DNA from: Phycisphaerales bacterium UBA1910
GTDB taxonomy: Bacteria > Planctomycetota > Phycisphaerae > Phycisphaerales > UBA1924
Direction: 5' to 3'
Assembly: GCA_002337545.1 (NCBI GenBank)
Contig: DDGE01000039.1
Span: 114,280-162,437 of the forward strand
DNA: 48,158 nucleotides
Shown: piece after piece, positions 1 to 7,908 of the stretch
Numbering within the stretch: the stretch's first letter is position 1
Layout: each line of letters opens with the position of its first letter
Position numbers and translations under genes: made by a program
The notes under the pieces: generated by a model
Told to the model about the DNA's origin: nothing
What the model saw: only the letters and a program-made list of their open reading frames with translations
The model's database searches: none

Positions 1-476
1 TGGTCGAGTTTGAGATAGCTCATCTGCATGCCTGCGGCCATGCCGGCTTGGAGGGCCGCGTCTCGGGCTTGTTTGGAGGGATAGTCGATCGCTGTGCGGA
101 GCGTGGTGGCGGTGTCTTTCTCGGTGAATGTGATCGTGACCAGTGATTGGGGGGGCGGGCTTGCGGATGGGGCCGCGGGTGGGGTTGTCTCGGTGTGGAC
201 GATTCGGGCGTGCGTTTCGATCTGTTGGAACTCGCCGATGAAGCCGAACTCCTGTGCGTTGTCATGGCTGCGCCAGCGGTACTCGTATGAGCCTCCGATT
301 TGGAAGTCGGACTTGCAGACCGGCATGGTCCAGCCGGGTGGGCCGAGGAGCCACTGCTTGACGAGTGCTGGCTCTGTTACTGCCCGCCAGAGCTTTGATA
401 GGGGGGCATGGAAGTGACGCTCGACTTCGATGCGTGTGTCGGTGGGTGTGTTGAGCGTGACTGTGTGTGCTTGCAT
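1..476 (-). CDS. SRPBCC/AHSA1-like domain protein, 3' end cut by window edge
   Basis: Reading the minus strand from ATG at 476 gives 158 codons that run off the window start. The product opens with MQAHTVTLNT and continues with the pattern VERHFHAPLSKLWRAVTEP, then WLLGPPGW and GGSYEYRWR. These are typical of the AHSA1/activator-of-Hsp90-like branch of the SRPBCC (START/Bet v1-like) fold, in which a beta-sheet wraps around a long C-terminal helix to form a hydrophobic pocket. A GGGAAG stretch sits just before the ATG. The substrate is not predictable; such proteins are often single-domain ligand binders or stress proteins. The gene lies outside the integrated element, as the chromosomal gene flanking attL. 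The final helix is partly missing because of the window boundary, not because of a mutation. Confidence 0.75.
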   Translation of the reverse strand, partial: MQAHTVTLNTPTDTRIEVERHFHAPLSKLWRAVTEPALVKQWLLGPPGWTMPVCKSDFQIGGSYEYRWRSHDNAQEFGFIGEFQQIETHARIVHTETTPPAAPSASPPPQSLVTITFTEKDTATTLRTAIDYPSKQARDAALQAGMAAGMQMSYLKLD

Positions 477-566
477 TGCTTCCCTTTGGGAGGTGTGCGG
501 GCTCTTGGCCGAGTCGTCGCCTTGTGGGGTGATTCGTTGATCGTGTGTGATTTGGTATCAAAACGG

Positions 567-611
567 CAGAAGCCCTCAAACGCCGTTTGGACAGGCACTT
601 GGGGGCTTCTT
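567..611 (-). terminator. Terminator downstream of the displaced tRNA-Gly 3' half
   Basis: On the minus strand a hairpin with AGAAGCCC-type arms is followed by CGTTTTGA. An equivalent hairpin lies downstream of the intact tRNA-Gly at 37432-37478. This copy sits next to the displaced tRNA 3' half, so it is probably the original chromosomal terminator of the tRNA gene, left at attL after integration. Confidence 0.6.
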
Positions 612-615
612 CGAA

Positions 616-657
616 AGCGGGTGATGAGATTCGAACTCACGACATTCACGTTGGCAA
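616..657 (-). repeat. attL: displaced tRNA-Gly 3' half
   Basis: The minus strand reads TTGCCAACGTGAATGTCG, then a T-arm with TTCGAAT loop, then CACCCGCT: anticodon loop to 3' end of tRNA-Gly(GCC). The 5' half is absent. Bases 639-657 are identical over 19 bp to 37506-37524 in the intact tRNA. The T-stem differs from the intact gene by paired changes (GA/TC here versus CG/CG there). Tyrosine integrases commonly target the anticodon arm of tRNA genes and leave such a partial copy at the far end. Confidence 0.9.
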
Positions 658-696
658 GGTCTGCGATTGCGGTTTTTAGCGTCTCATAGACCATTT

Positions 697-728
697 TGCA
701 CTACACAAGCCCCCGTGAATGCACTACA
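697..728 (+). repeat. Integrase arm-type site candidates, left end
   Basis: TGCACTACA occurs at 697-705 and 720-728 as direct repeats 23 bp apart, between the att core and the integrase gene. The same octamer GCACTACA recurs at the right end (37360-37367, 37383-37390) with an inverted partial copy at 37419-37425. This placement is that of the arm sites bound by the N-terminal domain of tyrosine integrases. Confidence 0.6.
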
Positions 729-789
729 AATATGTAGCGGGCGTCTGCCGTAGAGGCCCTTTCCAGCGGCAGTGTAGAGGCTCCACGGC

Positions 790-2031
790 GTGTCCGAAAC
801 CAAACGGAAACGACGCATCCCGCAGCTCCGGTTCACGGAAAACCGTGGCATCGGTTGGCACGTGAGCTATCGCGATCCGAAGACTGGCACTCCGAAGAAG
901 CACCGATTCGGGATGGTCACCAAGGGTGAGGCCAACGAGGCCTACGAAGCCTGGCTCGCTGCGTGGCTTCAGAACGACCCCGAGGCCGCAGCTCGCATCC
1001 GACCAGGTCATACCGCGAAGGTCGAGGCTCGCCAGAAGCGAGAAGAACGACAAGCCGTGCGCTCCGAAGTGAAAGCCGAGCCGGGGTCGCTGATCCATGT
1101 CGCTTCTGGGCTCTTCAAGTACGACGAAACACGCGTACGCAAACCGGGGGAAGCACGGGCTTCAGGCACCATCGCTCCGCGTGCCATACTGAACCGAAAG
1201 AAGGAGATCAAGGACTTCCTCGCCTACATGAATGAACGGCATGGCGGAGGAGCCGCTGCCCGGCTCCGAGTCTGCGATCTTGAGATGGCGGATGTCGAGG
1301 AATACAACCGCGAACTCGTTGCCAAGGGATTCTCCGCCGCATCGGTCAACGGCAGAATCCAAGCCATCAAACGCCTCATCGACCGTTCAGGCAGGCCCGA
1401 GTACGGGCAACAGGTACTGGGGTGGAACTGGGATTCGCTCGACAGGACACCGGGACGAGCTGCTGAGCAACGAGAGCTCCCCACTCTCAAGCAGCTCAAG
1501 GCCTTAATCGCCGAAGCGGACAAACGTGGCAGGGCCATGATTTGGATGGGCATCGGTCTTGGCTTTGGCCAAACCGACATCTCCACAGTTCGTGTCGATC
1601 AAATTGACAAGAAGGGCTATGACCTTCGACGAGGCAAAACCGGCATCGAGCGATTCGGCGAAACACCTCCAGGAGTGTGGAAGGCAATCCGGGAGTACCT
1701 CGCTGAATCACCACGGCCAGAGGACGAGCTCATGTTTGTCACCAAGAACGGGAAGCCGGTCGTCCATACGCGGTCGGACGGCGTGCTCCAATGGTGGCAA
1801 AGGCTCCGTGAAAGCATCGGTGAATCAAAAGACACACTGGGTGGGTTCTACACTCTGCGTCACCTGGGAGCTACGGAGTATGGCTCTCGCAAAGGATGCT
1901 CGATCATTGCCATGAAACAATGGCTCGGTCACTCGGCGAGCTCGCAGATGGCAGACCGCTATATGAAGCCAGTCAGTCCAGAGCATCGAAAGCTTATCGA
2001 ATGGGTCCGACACCAACTATGTGCTAGGTAA
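790..2031 (+). CDS. int: Tyrosine-type site-specific integrase (planctomycete variant)
   Basis: A 413-aa protein starting at GTG. It should catalyse integration and excision of the element at tRNA-Gly. The N-terminal half is basic (probable arm-site and core-binding domains). The C-terminal catalytic domain shows the box II region YTLRHLGATEY with Arg357 and His358, LGHS with His381, and the nucleophile region MADRYMKP with Tyr391. The first catalytic Arg expected in box I is not seen: the box reads GIGLGFGQTDIS (254-265), with Gly-Gln where G-x-R is usual. I recall similar GFGN/Q-x-D boxes in planctomycete integrases, so this may be a lineage variant rather than decay. It lies directly beside attL and converges on hamB with 27 bp between stops. 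Confidence 0.9.
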   Translation: MSETKRKRRIPQLRFTENRGIGWHVSYRDPKTGTPKKHRFGMVTKGEANEAYEAWLAAWLQNDPEAAARIRPGHTAKVEARQKREERQAVRSEVKAEPGSLIHVASGLFKYDETRVRKPGEARASGTIAPRAILNRKKEIKDFLAYMNERHGGGAAARLRVCDLEMADVEEYNRELVAKGFSAASVNGRIQAIKRLIDRSGRPEYGQQVLGWNWDSLDRTPGRAAEQRELPTLKQLKALIAEADKRGRAMIWMGIGLGFGQTDISTVRVDQIDKKGYDLRRGKTGIERFGETPPGVWKAIREYLAESPRPEDELMFVTKNGKPVVHTRSDGVLQWWQRLRESIGESKDTLGGFYTLRHLGATEYGSRKGCSIIAMKQWLGHSASSQMADRYMKPVSPEHRKLIEWVRHQLCAR

Positions 2032-2058
2032 CTCTTGAGAGATTCAGCGAAACGTCAG

Positions 2059-5000
2059 TCAGGCGATTCGTTCGACAGTGAGATCTATCTCGGTAGAATC
2101 AGCGGTCGAGCGGACAGCAGTGACCGTCGTGGTCACACATTGAGTTCTTGCTGTCCACAAAGGCAGTGCCTCTTGGAGCTCCCAAGTTCCGAGCGTTTCG
2201 CCGCGGAGCGTATGTAGGTCGAACTCACCAGACTCGCCGGGGTTTTCCGGAGTAAGTATCAGCGGAACACCACGCTCTAGGCCAACGACGGTGTGAGGTT
2301 CCAGTGATACGCTCAGGCTCACGGATTCATCGCGTTGAAGCAGTTCCATGAGGTCGGGGAGCTTTCGCTGACAGCCCACAATTACGGAAACATCGTCAGC
2401 ATCCAATCCCACTTCCAGCAGGGCCTCGGGCGGTGATGATTGAAGCCACGCGATGCAACGATCGAGGGTCTCAATTGTGTGTGGGCACGCTTGGGCTGCA
2501 TGCATTGCGACATTCCTGGCACCCTCAAGGTATGGCGTGAATACTGCCGCCAGAGGCTCTGATACGCCGTTCTTGAACATTGCCGGGATCAACTCAAATT
2601 CTGGTGGGAGCTGATTCTCGTCGGCGTCAAATGTCTCCCGAGCATATGCGACAAACGCTGTGAGTACCCACGCAAGACCGTAGACACACAGGTCCTCAAG
2701 GAACCTGCCGGTCTTTCCAGGGTCGCCGCCGAGTGCGTCAGCCAGCCCATCATTGACGATGTCTAAGCCGCGTTTGCCCTTCAGCCAAGCTCGGATTATG
2801 TCTGTGACGTTCTCTGGTAGCTCTGGAGTGATTTCGGAAACCGCAGAGGTTTGCAGGGCCAGTTCTGCAAACTCGATCAATAGGTCCAACCGGTCAGACT
2901 CTTCGAGGTCGTCCCATTCAGCAATGCGGTCCATGAGGCCGCGAATGTCATCACTTAGGCTCGTAACAAACTCACAGTCCGACAGGCTCAATCCCATCCG
3001 GTAGAACCGTGTTCGATCGGCTCCTTTCGGAATGCGGCGGTACACACTTGCGACGCGGGCATCTAACAGAGCGACTGCGTCGTTCTCAGTGAGGTCCTCG
3101 ATCGGGTGTGCGTCCAACTGTGCAAACAACAGTGAGTCACGAAGAATCTCCTGAAGCGCATCAAGGGAGCCTGGCTCAACACTAGCCTCGTGAGCGAGTG
3201 CAAGCAGGTGCTGATCCACCAACTCATAGATGGCCTGCACGTCCGAACGCTCGCCCTCTGGAAGCCAATCGAAATCGTCCTCGGCGAGCCGCATGCAAAG
3301 GTCTTCAAAAGTAGTCTGCGTAGCATGCTGTTGCCACAAGTTGCGGGTGTGCTTGAGTATCCTGTGGAGCATACCGATCACGTCGGCGATAGCAGTTCTC
3401 TCGATGACTCGCTGCACATAACGTCTTTGTCTCTGAACGACTCGACGGTCTCGCGTTGTGTCATTGAAGAAGAGCACAAAACCCTCGTTCTCTCGCATAG
3501 CACGACCAGCACGCCCTGCAATATTCCAGATCGTCATAGGGTCCACCTTGGAATTCTGACCCTGTTGTAGACCCTTGACGAGTACAGTTCGGATTGGGAG
3601 GTTGACACCTTGCCCAAGAGTAGTCGTCGCAACGATCAGCCTTACTTCTCCATCCCGGATGAGTCGCTCAACGGCGACGCGTACCCTGCCGGGGAGACTT
3701 CCGTGGTGGACGGCAATGCCAGACCTAATCAATAACTCGATGACAGAATCGGTGCCGAGTTCGGCTTGTACAACCTTCAGGCAGGATGCCAACTTTTCGG
3801 AGTCCGGATCAGGAGTTGGAAAGTCAAAAGTGCGGCCGTCGTGCTCTGCCAAAGCCCGCATGTATCGCAGGGACTTGTAGATTCGATCGGCAGTAGATTC
3901 CACATGGCGCGATTGGGGCACGAAAGCGAGAGTCGTGCCGAGAATCGCGAACCGGATAGCTGTCGCGGCAAATGCTTCTCCACCGTCGCTGGGGAACGGC
4001 CTTCGGCGCTGACCAACGCCTTGCATTCCTCTCACCTCTCGCTTCTCGATGAATCTACTAACGAACACCGCTTCTTCGAGAGCTCCAGACACGTCGTGGT
4101 CAATATCAATACGAACGCGGGTATCGTTCCATTGGAACTCTCCAAGTGCAAGGCGTGCAGGTCGCCAATCTGACTCGACGAGATTGCCTGGGGTCCCAGC
4201 TATCCAAGTAGAGAAGTCTGATGGATTTGGTAGGACCGCTGACACGAAGAGGTGGCGGCAGCTGTCACGTCCAAGCTTGCGAAGCAGTCGAGTGAACAAG
4301 ACCTCAGCCCTAATGCCTCTCTCAGACAAATCACCCGCAATATGCCCCTCATCGATTACAACTAGTTTGACATCGTCGAGCAGCTCCGGAGCGAGGCGAA
4401 GGGTCGCGTCGAGCTTCTCGGGCGTGGCCACTAGCACCTGCGTATCTGCAATCAAGCGCTCGTCGTGTGCTGTGAGGTCGAATCCCCCATAGACTTCTGA
4501 AACGCGAATCCCAAGAGGCTTCAGACCGGCACTCAATGACGCTTCGATCTCAACAGCCAACGATCTAAACGGTGCGATATATAAGCATTTGGCGTTGTTA
4601 TCGAATCCCGCATCAAGTATGGCTCTCACGATTGCAAGCTCCGCGATCTTGGTCTTTCCCGCACTCGTCGGCATGCGAACGCAAAAGCTGGGAGCCCCCT
4701 CGGCCTTGACTAGCTCTAATGCTTTCCGTTGCGAAGGCCAGAGCGATACCGTACAGGGCGTGTGGTTGAGTGCTCCTGTAATGTACCGAGCGACCGGGCG
4801 TCCATAGGGCGTATCAGGCCCCAAGTCGCCGATGCAGTGCCACAAGCTTGAGTCGCCAAGCTCGCGGAGCAAATGTTCGGTAGCACGTCCCCACCACCAG
4901 AGGTCGGTATGTCTCGACTCTCGACCGAGTTGTGATACGGTGCGACAGAGCGTTTGGGCCTCATCGAGAAGGTCTAGACGCCCGCGTTTGACGAACTCTA

Positions 5001-5607
5001 CATAGAGGTTAATGGCGTGCAGTAGGCTTTGGTGTCCTATCTCTGTCAGAGCGTCGTCGTTAGACAACGCACCTTCAAGCAACGCCTCAGCGAGCGGTCC
5101 ATCTGCCTTGGATTCTGAAAGCTCTCGGCCTAGAGGTTGCTGCGCTAGTGAAAGAAAGTCGCGTCTTAGTAGTGACAGAAGGCCCACAGGAAGTGCGTCG
5201 CTCCACTCCTGAGCAGTCAGAGAGTCCGAAAGAACGTATGCACGTGCATGGTGTCCTGCGATGTGATACGCAACGGCTGCCTTCAGTGATTCGTCGGGCA
5301 CACTCAGAAGCGTCGGTAGTGTTGCTACCGCATATTCGAGTGACTCGGCACCTCGCGAGAGGAGCGATGTGGCGATGTCCTTGTGCTCATTAGCATCGTG
5401 GAAGTCGAGTCCTGCAACAAGCATCGCGTGAGCAGCGTGTACGAGCCGGGTGTCAAGATCTGTCCGGAAGCGTGGCCATTCATCCACCGGCGTTTCAAGG
5501 TCGTGGAGAATCTGCCTGGCGTGTGCTTGTGCGTGCAGATTCTCTTGAGCTCCATCCGCAAGCATTCCACGCCAGTTCATTGCCCAAGCCTCGATGTCAC
5601 GCGGCAT
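2059..5607 (-). CDS. hamB: Hachiman helicase HamB (Ski2-like SF2 DExH helicase)
   Basis: An 1182-aa protein from ATG at 5607, preceded by AGGGAG; the frame is open to a TTG 33 bp upstream but that start has no better site. A long helical N-terminal region (1-290) precedes the helicase core: Walker A MPTSAGKT (312-319), DEGH (419-422), SAVLPN motif III, and GRAGRAMRENEG motif VI near 680. A large C-terminal region follows. The size and architecture fit HamB, the helicase of the Hachiman anti-phage system. In characterised Hachiman the helicase is reported to watch for damaged or unusual DNA and to release the HamA nuclease. Its ATG lies 11 bp inside hamA, implying translational coupling. It is the last gene of the HNH-Ago-HamA-HamB operon. 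Confidence 0.85.
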   Translation of the reverse strand: MPRDIEAWAMNWRGMLADGAQENLHAQAHARQILHDLETPVDEWPRFRTDLDTRLVHAAHAMLVAGLDFHDANEHKDIATSLLSRGAESLEYAVATLPTLLSVPDESLKAAVAYHIAGHHARAYVLSDSLTAQEWSDALPVGLLSLLRRDFLSLAQQPLGRELSESKADGPLAEALLEGALSNDDALTEIGHQSLLHAINLYVEFVKRGRLDLLDEAQTLCRTVSQLGRESRHTDLWWWGRATEHLLRELGDSSLWHCIGDLGPDTPYGRPVARYITGALNHTPCTVSLWPSQRKALELVKAEGAPSFCVRMPTSAGKTKIAELAIVRAILDAGFDNNAKCLYIAPFRSLAVEIEASLSAGLKPLGIRVSEVYGGFDLTAHDERLIADTQVLVATPEKLDATLRLAPELLDDVKLVVIDEGHIAGDLSERGIRAEVLFTRLLRKLGRDSCRHLFVSAVLPNPSDFSTWIAGTPGNLVESDWRPARLALGEFQWNDTRVRIDIDHDVSGALEEAVFVSRFIEKREVRGMQGVGQRRRPFPSDGGEAFAATAIRFAILGTTLAFVPQSRHVESTADRIYKSLRYMRALAEHDGRTFDFPTPDPDSEKLASCLKVVQAELGTDSVIELLIRSGIAVHHGSLPGRVRVAVERLIRDGEVRLIVATTTLGQGVNLPIRTVLVKGLQQGQNSKVDPMTIWNIAGRAGRAMRENEGFVLFFNDTTRDRRVVQRQRRYVQRVIERTAIADVIGMLHRILKHTRNLWQQHATQTTFEDLCMRLAEDDFDWLPEGERSDVQAIYELVDQHLLALAHEASVEPGSLDALQEILRDSLLFAQLDAHPIEDLTENDAVALLDARVASVYRRIPKGADRTRFYRMGLSLSDCEFVTSLSDDIRGLMDRIAEWDDLEESDRLDLLIEFAELALQTSAVSEITPELPENVTDIIRAWLKGKRGLDIVNDGLADALGGDPGKTGRFLEDLCVYGLAWVLTAFVAYARETFDADENQLPPEFELIPAMFKNGVSEPLAAVFTPYLEGARNVAMHAAQACPHTIETLDRCIAWLQSSPPEALLEVGLDADDVSVIVGCQRKLPDLMELLQRDESVSLSVSLEPHTVVGLERGVPLILTPENPGESGEFDLHTLRGETLGTWELQEALPLWTARTQCVTTTVTAVRSTADSTEIDLTVERIA

Positions 5608-6433
5608 CGTCGTCTCCCTGAGCCGGGACAGGATTGTCAAACACGTGATTCACGAGGCCAGTAAGGTCGCCAAGCGACACACCAATGCAGTGCAGCTCAG
5701 CTACAAGGTCAACATCCTCTTCTTCGAGGAAAGCGAACGGATCATCCGGCTGGTCTTGGTTGATGAGGATGATCCAGTTCTGCCGAGGGAAGTCCCGCTG
5801 TGCGAATTCGAGTGATACGCGGTCTATCTCGGCGGCCAACTCATCACGGCCTTCGTTATAGAGAATCTCCGAAAGCATTGAGAGGCTCATAGGCCTAGGG
5901 CGCACAGCATCCGCCAGACGCTTGTGAGCACTGCGAACGGTCGATTTTTGATACCGGACAATACATTTTGCCTCGCCGATGATTACTCGTGCTACAGAGC
6001 CGTTGTCCATCTCGAACGCAATGATGTCTTCGCCACGCATTGCCAATTCATGACTGTCGCGGAATCGAAGCTTGAACACAGGCATGTCATAGCCATAACG
6101 CTGGATCAAGTGCTCTGACGCTACGACCTCACCAAAATTACCCTTTCGAGTGTTGTTCTCCTTTGGCAAATGGGCGGCGAAGAACGCAGCAGCTTGGTCG
6201 TACCCCAGCCGCCGAACAAGAGCGGCGATACGTCGATCATGAATGTGATGGTCGAGGATGGCCTGAGCAAGATGTGGGCGAACAAGCTCACGACATTCCG
6301 GACTGTCATCCAAGAGAGAGCGAGTGATATCGTCGTGGTTAGCTTCATGAGGACGTTCACGAAGCCAGTGCAGATCGAAGGTATGCCGCGAGAGGGGCAA
6401 CTCTTGCTCGTTGTCATGGGGCGGATTATCCAT
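5597..6433 (-). CDS. hamA: Hachiman effector nuclease HamA (DUF1837-type, PD-(D/E)XK)
   Basis: A 278-aa protein. ATG at 6433 is preferred because GGGAG lies 6 nt before it; a TTG two codons upstream would have no spacing from that site. Nuclease signature: Glu102 in GNFGEVVASE, Asp136 in RGEDIIAFE, and Glu154-x-Lys156 in IIGEAK, a complete PD-(D/E)XK set. DUF1837 proteins of this length directly upstream of a Ski2-like helicase define Hachiman. Known role: nuclease effector held in a complex by HamB. All catalytic residues appear intact. The gene is 29 bp downstream of the short Argonaute and overlaps hamB by 11 bp. Assignment rests on motif pattern plus the adjacent helicase. Confidence 0.85.
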   Translation of the reverse strand: MDNPPHDNEQELPLSRHTFDLHWLRERPHEANHDDITRSLLDDSPECRELVRPHLAQAILDHHIHDRRIAALVRRLGYDQAAAFFAAHLPKENNTRKGNFGEVVASEHLIQRYGYDMPVFKLRFRDSHELAMRGEDIIAFEMDNGSVARVIIGEAKCIVRYQKSTVRSAHKRLADAVRPRPMSLSMLSEILYNEGRDELAAEIDRVSLEFAQRDFPRQNWIILINQDQPDDPFAFLEEEDVDLVAELHCIGVSLGDLTGLVNHVFDNPVPAQGDDDAA

Positions 6434-6462
6434 AGGCAACTCCCTCTCTGGTCCACTCCGGT

Positions 6463-7908
6463 TTAGATGTAGTACCTAAACTGCGGCTCGGGCTCTCTTT
6501 CCTGAGGTATCTCTCGCATGATGTCGCCCACAAGACGCGAGAATCGGATGGTGATGGGCATAAGCCCAGCAAACCCTGCAGAGTTCCAGTTCATCTTGCT
6601 CAGCACGAGCAACTCCCAAAGAAGTTGGTCCAGGTCCGTATCGCCAACATGGTCTGCGATCTGGAGTGGTGATGGAACGTGACCGTGTGGGTACACTTTG
6701 AGCGGTGACAGGAACCCGGTTGTGTACAGGTAGCTGATGTCGCCGAGGCGGAACCGAGTTGAACGGAGCGGCGGATACTGGCCTGCACGCAGAAGGCGTA
6801 TGTCGCTCGTCGGCGTCACAGCAAGCAGGTCAATGTGCCTGACGCTTCGAAGGGCTTCCTGAAATCCCTCTCGCTCGTCATTCCAAAACCGTGAGGTCTT
6901 GTGAATCACAACTCGCTTAGGAGCCTGCTTCATCTCTGCGGTATAGCGATCGAGCACCATATTGATGAGGGCAGAGGCGGAGTCTCGGTCAAGGTGCGGC
7001 GACTTTCCAAACTTGTCCTCGTCCCAGGCGAAGTCTTGGCCGCGTAGCACGATTCCGTCGCCATGTTCATCGAAAGCCTGGGCCACGCTCGTTCGGATAC
7101 GATTCGAGCCGCTACCCAACGGCCGGTAAAAGCTGACGCCTACAAAGCACGTCCCAGGCTCTAGGTTGCACGGACTCCACGGTACTCCGCCAGCCTTGAA
7201 GTACATTCCGGTGAAGAAATTCCATGCACACCGGGATTTGTGATCTACGTCCTTAGCTCCGGGGAGTGCCTCCGCGACCCGCTGCAGGAGTATTTGGGTC
7301 GGAATGCGGTAACGCATCAATTCCGCTTTCAGCGCCCGACGAAGATCGCGATGAACAGCACCGAGTTCGGGGTCTACGAAGTCGATGGCCCTGAAGTCGC
7401 CCAACAAGTCGTCTGGAATCGCGAGCACGAGGTATGTCGGAGGCGAATCACGCTGAGACAACAACCGTGTCTTATCGCCAATTAGCTTTACAACATTCTC
7501 AAAGCGATCCTTCCGCAAACGCGGAGACGTGGCGTCTGCGATCTCGTGTGTGGTGAGAGTTTCGACAAGGTCATCGTCGAACACCAACTCTGAGAAGAAA
7601 CCGCGGTCTGCTCTGTAACCAGGAAAGTCTGGCAGATCATCTTCGCCCTTGACACCATCCGCACATGAGCGGAGCCAACTTCGAGCTGATGCGATACTCT
7701 TGCCCGATCCAATCAGTCCAACTCGAACGTGGTTCGGATGCCGACCAGCATCGAGTGAGTGTGGACCAAAACTCGCGATGCCGTGAACCTGACTGACATG
7801 TTCACGACCTCCGCAGAATCGGAGTGATGGCTCACCGAGGTACTTCGCAGCTAACTCGACAGGGTCCGAGCGAACCGAGCGTTGTAGTTTGTTCCTGTTC
7901 CGTGCCAT
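6463..7908 (-). CDS. Short prokaryotic Argonaute (MID-PIWI, catalytically inactive PIWI)
   Basis: A 481-aa protein with no PAZ or N domain, as in short pAgos. The MID part is visible as RYRIPTQILLQ followed by the typical MYFKAGGVPW. The PIWI domain runs from CFVGVSFYRP through GIVLRG, PHLDRDSA, RVVIHKTSRFW, DLLAVTPTSDIRLLRAG and KMNWNSAGF to the C-terminal RYYI. The usual DEDX catalytic positions are not acidic where expected (GVSF for the first Asp, HKTS for the third), so slicing is unlikely. Known short pAgos use a guide to recognise invader nucleic acid and switch on a partner effector. The upstream partner is the HNH protein, overlapping it as TAATG; hamA follows 29 bp downstream. Confidence 0.88.
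   Translation of the reverse strand: MARNRNKLQRSVRSDPVELAAKYLGEPSLRFCGGREHVSQVHGIASFGPHSLDAGRHPNHVRVGLIGSGKSIASARSWLRSCADGVKGEDDLPDFPGYRADRGFFSELVFDDDLVETLTTHEIADATSPRLRKDRFENVVKLIGDKTRLLSQRDSPPTYLVLAIPDDLLGDFRAIDFVDPELGAVHRDLRRALKAELMRYRIPTQILLQRVAEALPGAKDVDHKSRCAWNFFTGMYFKAGGVPWSPCNLEPGTCFVGVSFYRPLGSGSNRIRTSVAQAFDEHGDGIVLRGQDFAWDEDKFGKSPHLDRDSASALINMVLDRYTAEMKQAPKRVVIHKTSRFWNDEREGFQEALRSVRHIDLLAVTPTSDIRLLRAGQYPPLRSTRFRLGDISYLYTTGFLSPLKVYPHGHVPSPLQIADHVGDTDLDQLLWELLVLSKMNWNSAGFAGLMPITIRFSRLVGDIMREIPQEREPEPQFRYYI

Larger units (their letters stand above)
477..789. promoter_or_regulatory. attL-side intergenic region
   Basis: This gene-free stretch holds, left to right, the upstream region of the SRPBCC gene, a Rho-independent terminator read on the minus strand (567-611), the displaced tRNA-Gly 3' half (616-657), two TGCACTACA repeats (697-705 and 720-728) and the GTG start of the integrase. 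I see no credible protein gene. The element begins inside this region at the att core (639-657). Confidence 0.7.
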
